Assembly: GCA_965220775.1 (NCBI GenBank)
Contig: OZ244845.1
Span: 1,922,001 to 1,986,000 of the forward strand
Origin: G963664835 sp965220775
GTDB taxonomy: Bacteria; Chloroflexota; UBA6077; FW602-bin22; JBCLEL01
Length of the DNA stretch: 64,000 nt
Direction of reading: 5' to 3'
The position numbers and the translations under genes were made by a program. Of the stretch, positions 58,402 to 64,000 are shown piece after piece; position 1 is the stretch's first letter; each line of letters opens with the position of its first letter. The notes beneath the pieces are model-generated. The model was given only the letters and a program-made list of their open reading frames with translations. It did not search any database and was not told the origin of the DNA.

Positions 58402-59691
58402 GACTGGGCACATAGGTAACAGAAAAACCGAGCACATGGGTAACAAAGTGGTACAAGATCGGAACAACCGATCATTGGAGGCCAGATGTTGCCCTGGAAA
58501 GATACGAGTCGAGAGCAAGAGCAAATCCGTTTCATACTACGATGGAAAGGGGGAGAAGACACTTTCACAGAGCTGTGTCGTCAATTCAGTATTAGTCGCA
58601 AGACAGGGTATAAGCGGGTGGAGCGCTTCAAGCTGTGGGGATTGGGGGGATTGGGAGATCGAAGTCGAGCACCGCACACTCATCCCAACTCCACGCCACA
58701 GCCAGTGATAGAGAGGCTGATCAGGGCCAAAGGAGAGCACCCAACCTGGGGTCCTAAGAAGCTGGTTGCCTGGCTGGGTCGTGTGGAGCCTTGGATGAAT
58801 TGGCCGGCGTCGAGCACGGCAGGACAGATACTGGACCGTGCCGGGCTGGTGGGTCGACGCAAGCGCCGTAGGCACACTGCGCCTTGGAGTGAGCCGTTCG
58901 CAGCAGCTGAGAGGCCGAACGACGTATGGTCGATCGATTTCAAGGGTTGGTTTCGGACGGAAGATGGGGTCAGGATAGACCCATTGACTATCCAGGACGG
59001 CTTTAGCCGTTGTTTGCTGGTATGCCAAGGGCTGAAGAGACCTAGAGGCTCTGAGGTGCGTGCAGTGTGTGAGCGCGCATTCAGGGAGTACGGACTGCCC
59101 AGGGTGATGCGCTCTGACAACGGTGTGCCCTTTGCCAGTGTGGCAGTCGGTGGGTTGAGTTCGCTGTCGGTGTGGTGGATCAAGCTGGGCATATTACCTG
59201 AGCGTATAGAGCCGGCACATCCTGAGCAGAACGGCCGGCTGGAGCGATTGCACCGCACTCTCAAGGCTGAGACTGCAACTCCACCCAGAAGTAGCATACG
59301 CACTCAGCAGAGAGCGTTCGACGAGTTCCGGCGGGTCTATAATGAGCACAGACCACACGAGGCTCTGGGACAACGCCCACCGGCACTGCTCTACGCACCG
59401 TCGCTGCGTTCTTATCCGGCGGAGTTGAGATCACCTGAGTACGAGGCTGATGTGACGATACGGAGGGTACGCGGCAATGGAGGGATCAAGTGGAGAGGCG
59501 AGACCATCTATCTGAGTGAAGCGCTGAGGGGTGAACCAGTAGGGCTGAGGCCCAGCGATGATCGGCATTGGAGCATCCAGTTCGGTCCACTCATCATCGG
59601 GCTCTTGGACGATCACGCCAAACGAGTTGTGTATACCCCTACAAAAGTGTTACCTATGTGCTCGGTCTAAGTGTCACCCATGTGCCCAGTC
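58402..59691 (+). mobile_element. IS481-type insertion sequence, complete (1290 bp)
   Basis: The ends are inverted: left GACTGGGCACATAGGTAACA, right (reverse complement) GACTGGGCACATGGGTGACA. Each end has a second 14-nt copy of GCACATRGGTAACA 10 nt further in, presumably paired transposase sites. GTACA occurs directly on both sides (58397-58401, 59692-59696), a 5-bp target duplication. The single transposase gene is intact. It splits repeat copy 5; copy 2 shows the uninterrupted sequence. Confidence 0.9.
58486..59670 (+). CDS. IS481-family DDE transposase
   Basis: A 394-residue transposase. An N-terminal helix-turn-helix (TFTELCRQFSISRKTGYKRV) is followed by an rve-type integrase core with D151 (DVWSIDFKGWF), D211 (VMRSDNGVPF) and E247 (HPEQNGRLERLH); the last two are 35 residues apart (DD35E). 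YNEHRPHEALGQRPP is typical of IS481/IS3 cores. ATG 58486 has GGAGG about 7 nt upstream. The last residues (LPMCSV) are encoded inside the right inverted repeat. The frame is intact, so the element may be active. Confidence 0.95.
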   Translation: MLPWKDTSREQEQIRFILRWKGGEDTFTELCRQFSISRKTGYKRVERFKLWGLGGLGDRSRAPHTHPNSTPQPVIERLIRAKGEHPTWGPKKLVAWLGRVEPWMNWPASSTAGQILDRAGLVGRRKRRRHTAPWSEPFAAAERPNDVWSIDFKGWFRTEDGVRIDPLTIQDGFSRCLLVCQGLKRPRGSEVRAVCERAFREYGLPRVMRSDNGVPFASVAVGGLSSLSVWWIKLGILPERIEPAHPEQNGRLERLHRTLKAETATPPRSSIRTQQRAFDEFRRVYNEHRPHEALGQRPPALLYAPSLRSYPAELRSPEYEADVTIRRVRGNGGIKWRGETIYLSEALRGEPVGLRPSDDRHWSIQFGPLIIGLLDDHAKRVVYTPTKVLPMCSV

Positions 59692-59885
59692 GTACAGGGT
59701 GGCAGAATCCGCCGTGTAAATTCGCTGTACCAAGCCACAACTCCGGCTTTTCATACCTTGGTGTGCAGGCACCAGCCGGCGTGAGCGATTGCTATGAAAG
59801 CATGTCCCGGACTCCGATCCGGGATAGACTCCCGCAAGTCGTTTCGTCATTCCGGCGAGAGCCGGAATCCAAAGGGGTGGGGGGT
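59692..59885 (+). repeat. Dispersed composite repeat, copy 5, right part
   Basis: Continues copy 5 after the insertion: GTGGCAGAATCCGCCGTG, ATTCGCTGTACCAAGCCACA, TTTTCATACCTTGGTGTGC, GAGCGATTGCTATGAAAGCA, then CGTCATTCCGGCG...GCCGGAATCC. The order matches copy 2. The remainder to 60000 holds the hairpin at 59925-59964 and the SDR leader. Confidence 0.78.
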
Positions 59886-59924
59886 TGGCCGTGGCTTTAC
59901 CATTTTTCATCCCCGGGTATGCCG

Positions 59925-59964
59925 GCACCTTCCCAACAAGGCGGTTGCTGCATTGGGAAGGTGC
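59925..59964. promoter_or_regulatory. Perfect 12-bp inverted repeat upstream of an SDR gene
   Basis: GCACCTTCCCAA, a 16-nt loop, TTGGGAAGGTGC; it ends 36 nt before the SDR start codon. No T-run follows. It could be an operator or a leader hairpin. Confidence 0.55.
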
Positions 59965-60000
59965 TATCATTCCGTGTATTAAGCTCTTTGGAGAGATTCT

Positions 60001-60786
60001 GTGACATTCATTGACCAGATGCGGCTTGACGGTAAAGTGGCCCTGATCACCGGTGCCAGTCACGGCATAGGTGAAGGAATAGCGGTGGCCTTTGCCGAGG
60101 CCGGCGCCGATGTTGTGTTGGCGGCTCGGACTGTATCCGACCTCGAAAGGGTCTCCCGCCGGGTCGAGTCGCTGGGGCGTAAGGCCTTGGTCGTGCCGAC
60201 AGACGTTTCCGATCTGTCCGCCATTCAGTCCATGGTGGATGCAACTGTCGACTCGATGGGCTCCATCGACGTATTAGCCAACGTCGCCGGCTCGGTGCGT
60301 CGAGTATCCATGCTTGACGCGTCCGCGGATGATTGGGATTTCATCACCCACGTCCAGCAGCGTTCCGTTTACTTCGCGTCTCAGGCCGTCGCTCGTGTCA
60401 TGGTCGAACAAGGACGCGGCGGCAAAATGTTGAATATCGCTTCCATGACCAGCTATCGAGGCTATCACGGCATCTCGTTATACGGTGCCGCCAAAGCTGC
60501 GGTTCTCCAGATGACTAAGAATATGGCGGTCGAGTGGGCTCCCTACGACATCCAGGTCAATGGAATCGCCCCAGGGTGGATAGAAACGCCAATGACGGCG
60601 TCCATTGCGCCATCGCGCCGCCGTTGGATCGAAGAACACACGCTTCAAGGTAAATTTGGAATAGTCGAAGATCTCGCGGCGATGGCCGTCCTCTTGTGTA
60701 GTCCGGCCGGCGGATTCATCAATGGCCAGACTATTCCAATTGACGGTGGATTTCTTGCCGGCCATCCCTGGCCCACCGGAGACTAG
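60001..60786 (+). CDS. Short-chain dehydrogenase/reductase
   Basis: A 261-residue classical SDR. ITGASHGIGEGIAVAF binds the dinucleotide, AARTVSDLERV (Arg after strand 2) favours NADP(H), NIASMTS has the Ser, and YGAAKAAV the Tyr/Lys. The structural NNAG motif reads NVAGS, a tolerated variant. GTG 60001 has GGAGAG about 7 nt upstream. Its substrate is unknown. It stands alone behind the IS element and a hairpin. Confidence 0.92.
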   Translation: MTFIDQMRLDGKVALITGASHGIGEGIAVAFAEAGADVVLAARTVSDLERVSRRVESLGRKALVVPTDVSDLSAIQSMVDATVDSMGSIDVLANVAGSVRRVSMLDASADDWDFITHVQQRSVYFASQAVARVMVEQGRGGKMLNIASMTSYRGYHGISLYGAAKAAVLQMTKNMAVEWAPYDIQVNGIAPGWIETPMTASIAPSRRRWIEEHTLQGKFGIVEDLAAMAVLLCSPAGGFINGQTIPIDGGFLAGHPWPTGD

Positions 60787-61172
60787 AAGCGACGTATTCT
60801 CTCCCGGAATCTGTCGCCTGTCGCGGAATGCCGCGCAACCATGCGCCGCTAGGAACACCTGAGGTTCGCCGGCTGTCGCCACGTTGCGCTCCGCCACCTG
60901 TCTCCCTCAGCGCTCGATTGTTGATATCATAGCCAAAGTTGGAAGCGCCATTGATGTCTTGGGTATAGCGCTGGGCTTTCGCCCGGATGTCCTGAGAATA
61001 GAATCGCCTGGGGCGTAATCGCCCGTTGGCCGGATCGCGTTAGCTGCCGGCAGTGTTTCATTGAGCCAAACCCCGAGTGGTCGTGAGAGGTTGCCTCTCA
61101 AAATCGCTTGCGCTATTGTTTGGCTCGCCGAACTAACCCCAATATTTGAGGAATCGACTGGAGGATCTAGTC
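60787..61172. other. Intergenic region, possible gene remnant
   Basis: In these 386 bases the minus strand has a stretch that reads like protein (RFYSQDIRAKAQRYTQDING, ASNFGYDINNRALRE) without a recognisable family or start. It may be a decayed gene. A GGAGG for the next gene lies at 61160-61164. Confidence 0.3.
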
Positions 61173-62129
61173 TTGTCCCGTTATCGAATCGTAGTCACAA
61201 GCCAGGCCGCCTTTCAATCTCCGGACGTGTTCGAGGAATTCCGTCGTTCTTCACGTCACGACTTGGTCATCGCCGTGCCGGAAAAACGGACGGAAGAGGT
61301 GATGATGCAGCTGCTGGAGAATGCCGACGCGGTAATTGCCGGCAGCGATCCACTCAGCCGGCGCGTTCTTGAACATTGCCCCCGGCTCAAAGTGATCTCA
61401 CGGCCGGGTGTCGGCTATGACGCAATTGATGTGAAGGCGGCTCGCGAGCTGGGAGTTCGCGTTGCAACAACCCCCGGAACTAACGAAAGAGCGGTCGCCG
61501 ATCACGCCCTCGCCCTGATTCTCGGGCTGGCCCGCGCGATTGTGCGGCATGATCGGAAAACTCGAGAGGGCAATTGGATACGTCCTGTCTCTGCCGACGT
61601 TGGCCGCAAAGTGCTTGGCATCATCGGCCTCGGCGCGATTGGAACACAAGTCGCGCTGCGCGGACGCGGCTTCGATATGCAGGTCCTCGCCTATGAGATT
61701 TTCCCCAACTTGGAGTTTGTCAAGGAGCATGGCGTCGAGTTGACAACCTTGGAAGACCTGCTCAGCAGGGCGGATTTCGTGACTCTTCATACACCCTCCA
61801 CCCCAGACACCTACCATTTGATGAACGAACAGCGTTTGCGGATGATGAAGTCAACTGCGTACTTGGTCAACACTGCCCGAGGGCCCCTGATAGACGAAAC
61901 GGCTTTGTTGAAAGCGCTGCGGGAGGGCTGGATCGCCGGCGCCGGCCTCGACGTCTTTGAAAAAGAACCGCCCGGGGACAGTCCGTTCTTCGATCTGGAC
62001 AACGTCATCGTATCTCCTCACATAGCCGGCATCACCGACGACGCCTGTCGCGCTATGGCTGAAATGGCTTTACAGAGTGTCGTGCTCGTACTGGACGGAA
62101 AGGACCCGGTCTACGAGGTGCCGGAGTAG
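61173..62129 (+). CDS. D-2-hydroxyacid dehydrogenase (SerA-like)
   Basis: A 318-residue NAD-dependent D-isomer 2-hydroxyacid dehydrogenase, close to the catalytic part of phosphoglycerate dehydrogenase. The nucleotide motif is GIIGLGAIGTQVALRGRGFD. Active-site Arg, Glu and His are in VNTARGPLIDE, GLDVFEKEPP and SPHIAG. There is no ACT regulatory domain. TTG 61173 is supported by GGAGG 8 nt upstream, which rules out the ATG at 61146. The substrate could be phosphoglycerate or another 2-hydroxyacid. Confidence 0.92.
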   Translation: MSRYRIVVTSQAAFQSPDVFEEFRRSSRHDLVIAVPEKRTEEVMMQLLENADAVIAGSDPLSRRVLEHCPRLKVISRPGVGYDAIDVKAARELGVRVATTPGTNERAVADHALALILGLARAIVRHDRKTREGNWIRPVSADVGRKVLGIIGLGAIGTQVALRGRGFDMQVLAYEIFPNLEFVKEHGVELTTLEDLLSRADFVTLHTPSTPDTYHLMNEQRLRMMKSTAYLVNTARGPLIDETALLKALREGWIAGAGLDVFEKEPPGDSPFFDLDNVIVSPHIAGITDDACRAMAEMALQSVVLVLDGKDPVYEVPE

Positions 62130-62488
62130 GTGTAGAGAACCAGGCTCGGGTGTGTGGCAGCGCCTGCGACCCGCCTCAGCCCAACGGAACTGCAGGGGCG
62201 GCTCCAGAGCCGGGCCGGACAGAGAAACGGTACTCCATCGCCGGCTGGCCCGGCTCAGATCATTGGTGCGAAAATAGAAGAATCCCCTGACGCGCCTGGG
62301 CAACTGCCACCGACTTGGTCGTTCCCGCGCCCTAAACTTGCCTAACCGTGGGTTTGCGGCCGATAGTGGAGCCAAGAATGTAGCGCTGAGGCTTGTCCCC
62401 AGCTTACCTCACGGTGGAGGTGGACCGAGAGCCGCCACTGCGTCAATTGTCGACAGACACTCGCCACTCGCCGGCCTATGGGTCTTTC
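62130..62488. other. Non-coding region with repeat copy 6
   Basis: Between two convergent genes. Bases 62265-62406 are a dispersed-repeat copy; the rest shows nothing recognisable. Confidence 0.55.
62265..62406 (+). repeat. Dispersed composite repeat, copy 6
   Basis: GTGCGAAAATAGAAGAATCC, CCCTAAACTTGCCTAACCGT, AAGAATGTAGCGC with hairpin CTGAGGCTTGTCCCCAG. Only the first half of the module series is present. Confidence 0.68.
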
Positions 62489-63337
62489 CTACGCCCCGCT
62501 AGGCACGCCCAGCGCGGCGTCGTCGAACAACTCGGCTAGTCTGTCGTATAGGGGAGGCGGCTGCCCCGTACCGATCGCCCGTTTATCCAACTCGACGACC
62601 GGTGAAACCTCCGGCGTAGTGCCAGTGAGCAACAGTCCATCCGCTTCGTAAAGCGATGTTGCTGGAACCGGTCTCTCTTCGCAGGTGATCCCATCTGCGC
62701 ATGCTATCTCCAACACCGCCTCTCGAGTGATCCCCGGCAGTATGTAGTTGGATACGGGCGATGTAACCAGGCGATCTCCAAATATGGCGAATACGTTGGA
62801 GGCGCTTGCCTCGGTCAACAATCCGTCGCGGACCATTATTGCGTCGTCCGCTCCCATTCGCCGGGCGTGCTCCCTTGCCATCGCGTTCGGCAATAGCAAC
62901 GTCGTCTTGATGTACGGCTGCGACCACCTCGTGTCGCCTATCGTGACACAAGACATGAATGGCTTGGGCCTGACAATAGGTGCGGGATTCGCAAGGGCGA
63001 TGACCGTGGGAGTCAGGCCCGTCGGCACACCGTGGAACCGTGATGCAACTCCGCGCGACACTTGAATGTATACGGTCGCATCCTCCAATCCCTCCCGTCG
63101 GATTACTTCTCCCATCGCCGCGATCAAGTCATCGAGCGGCGGCAGAGGCAACTCGATCATATCAGCGGAACGCTGCAATCTCCGCATGTGTTGCTCGATT
63201 CGAAACGGATGCTTCCGGTAGTAGCGGACTACCTCGTACACGCTGTCGCCGAATTGGATCGAACGATCTTCGACCGGAATCTTCGCTTCTGAGTACCTAA
63301 CAAACTCGCCATTCAAGTACACTATTGGCTCGGCCAA
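62489..63337 (-). CDS. dat: Class IV aminotransferase, D-amino-acid transaminase-like
   Basis: A 282-residue fold-type IV PLP enzyme. VYLNGEFVRYSEAKIPVEDR, FGDSVYEVVRYY and YIQVSRGVASRFHGVP match D-amino-acid transaminases better than branched-chain ones. The PLP lysine is in DTRWSQPYIKTTLLLPNAMA, and LTEASASNVFAI and LLLTGTTPEVSPV bind the phosphate. Role: D-alanine/D-glutamate supply for peptidoglycan or D-amino-acid turnover. ATG 63337. A BCAT or aminodeoxychorismate lyase assignment is less likely. Confidence 0.85.
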   Translation of the reverse strand: MAEPIVYLNGEFVRYSEAKIPVEDRSIQFGDSVYEVVRYYRKHPFRIEQHMRRLQRSADMIELPLPPLDDLIAAMGEVIRREGLEDATVYIQVSRGVASRFHGVPTGLTPTVIALANPAPIVRPKPFMSCVTIGDTRWSQPYIKTTLLLPNAMAREHARRMGADDAIMVRDGLLTEASASNVFAIFGDRLVTSPVSNYILPGITREAVLEIACADGITCEERPVPATSLYEADGLLLTGTTPEVSPVVELDKRAIGTGQPPPLYDRLAELFDDAALGVPSGA

Positions 63338-63697
63338 TTCCTTCCACCTTCCCTTACGAGGGTTGCTATCGCAACCTCTTAGCCGGAGTCCGTAACGCGT
63401 CTATTTTTCGTTCTGCATTACGTCCGCCGCGATGCAAGTAATGTTTGGTTTCAGTAAATTTATATCATGGCATTGGAGTAAATGTCGCTTGCTTATTTCA
63501 CCGCGATGGCTGTATACAAGAGAGTGTATTGGTTGCGTGTGTCGGTCTTGCGAGCCCACGTTGTTGGGGCCGGCATAAATGCGTGTAACCCGGCTGACTT
63601 GACCGCTGGAATCGCTTTTCGGTTTCGAAATCGACTTTATCCTTCCTGTGCAAATTGGTCGGCAACCGAGTGATAAGGAGCCCTATTACTTCCACCG
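63338..63697. other. Divergent intergenic region
   Basis: 360 bases between the transaminase and the GNAT gene. A short hairpin (GGTTGC-TATC-GCAACC, 63361-63376) and AAGGAG at 63675-63680 are the only features seen; the latter is too far from the GNAT ATG to be its ribosome site. Confidence 0.4.
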
Positions 63698-64000
63698 ATG
63701 TCCGAAATAACAATACGACCTGCATCCACTCCCGGCGAATTTCGCGGATGCCAGGAAGTCCAGCGACGGTCGTGGGGTATCCAAGAAGAAGCGTACCTCT
63801 TACCGGTAGCTACGATGGTCAGCGTGCAACATTGCGGCGGTCTAGTACTGGGGGCGTTCTTGGATGACGGCCGCGCCGTTGGCATGTCTATGGCGTTCCG
63901 GGGAAAATGGCGCAACCGATCATGTCTCTACTCACAGTTGACCGGCGTCGATCCTGACTTTCAGGATCGGAAAATCGGGACGAGATTGAAGGATGTCCAA
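63698..64000 (+). CDS. GNAT-family acetyltransferase, C-terminus beyond window
   Basis: The first 101 codons of a GNAT protein, open to the window edge. It reads MSEITIRPASTPGEFRGCQE, then VQRRSWGIQEEAYLLPVATM, GGLVLGAFLDDGRAVGMSMA and LTGVDPDFQDRKIGTRLKDV. The last is motif A, the acetyl-CoA pyrophosphate loop. The order EVQxxxWG...GG.v.GAF...GV.P.yQ..xIGxxLK fits the COG3375-type predicted acetyltransferases of unknown substrate. ATG 63698 without an evident ribosome site. Confidence 0.8.
   Translation, partial: MSEITIRPASTPGEFRGCQEVQRRSWGIQEEAYLLPVATMVSVQHCGGLVLGAFLDDGRAVGMSMAFRGKWRNRSCLYSQLTGVDPDFQDRKIGTRLKDVQ

Overview
The window looks like chromosomal DNA of a moderate-GC bacterium, most likely a Chloroflexota member of the marine/sponge SAR202-like kind. 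That placement is inference from gene content: a luciferase-like flavin oxidoreductase, a phytanoyl-CoA dioxygenase, SDR and CoA-transferase genes, extracytoplasmic proteins with Thr/Pro-rich stalks, ThyX, an endonuclease-type MutL and a H+-pyrophosphatase. No rRNA is present to settle it. Start codons are often TTG or GTG. I see no CRISPR array and no prophage.

Layout. 1-2.5 kb: minus-strand catabolic genes (luciferase-like monooxygenase, PhyH, NHL propeller). 2.7-9.5 kb: an envelope cluster with a DUF4129-type membrane protein, two paralogous lysylphosphatidylglycerol-synthase-type flippase domains, an FAD oxidoreductase and UDP-glucose dehydrogenase. 9.8-15.9 kb: aminotransferase, thiL, a translin-like protein, hppA and uppP. 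16-20.3 kb: minus-strand thpR, amidohydrolase, a membrane-fused spermidine-synthase-like protein and a sugar-phosphate isomerase. 20.6-24.5 kb: larA, a cell-wall-anchored M1-like peptidase and a small unknown gene. 24.6-28.6 kb: a minus-strand sulfur operon, cysM-cysO-mec(JAMM)-rrf2-moeB-larE. 29-35 kb: small unknown genes and the core genes infC, rsfS, dnaN, recF, erpA. 35.5-49.6 kb: transporter, SDR, M24-like protein, RlpA-like protein, thyX, a CoA-transferase subunit, mutL, an orphan DNA methyltransferase, rluD and gltX. 49.6-53.5 kb: two opposed tRNA-Gln genes, a frameshifted membrane-protein gene and a four-tRNA cluster. 54-58.2 kb: moaE, moaD, LysM protein, phosphoesterase and PQQ-type sugar dehydrogenase. 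58.4-64 kb: an intact IS481-type element, SDR, D-2-hydroxyacid dehydrogenase, a D-amino-acid-transaminase-like enzyme and a GNAT gene running off the end.

The intergenic DNA is unusually structured. Two non-autonomous elements (35165-35490 and 53521-53878) have 5'-GTAA terminal inverted repeats and perfect 8-bp target duplications, the pattern of IS66-family MITEs. A dispersed composite repeat is present in at least six copies (28.7, 38.8, 46.3, 49.8, 58.2/59.7 and 62.3 kb). One copy is interrupted by the IS481-type element, and the copy at 38.9 kb serves as its empty site.

Functional themes. The sulfur operon carries the parts of a sulfur-carrier cysteine pathway (CysM/CysO/Mec type) together with the E1-like activator MoeB, an Rrf2 regulator whose expected start codon is ATA, and LarE, which supplies sulfur for the nickel-pincer cofactor of the nearby LarA. 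Both sulfur carriers (CysO and MoaD) have residues after their terminal Gly-Gly and would need trimming. MutL, RecF, DnaN and ThyX cover replication and repair. UppP, RlpA, the LysM protein and the 2.7-9.5 kb cluster point to active envelope biogenesis.
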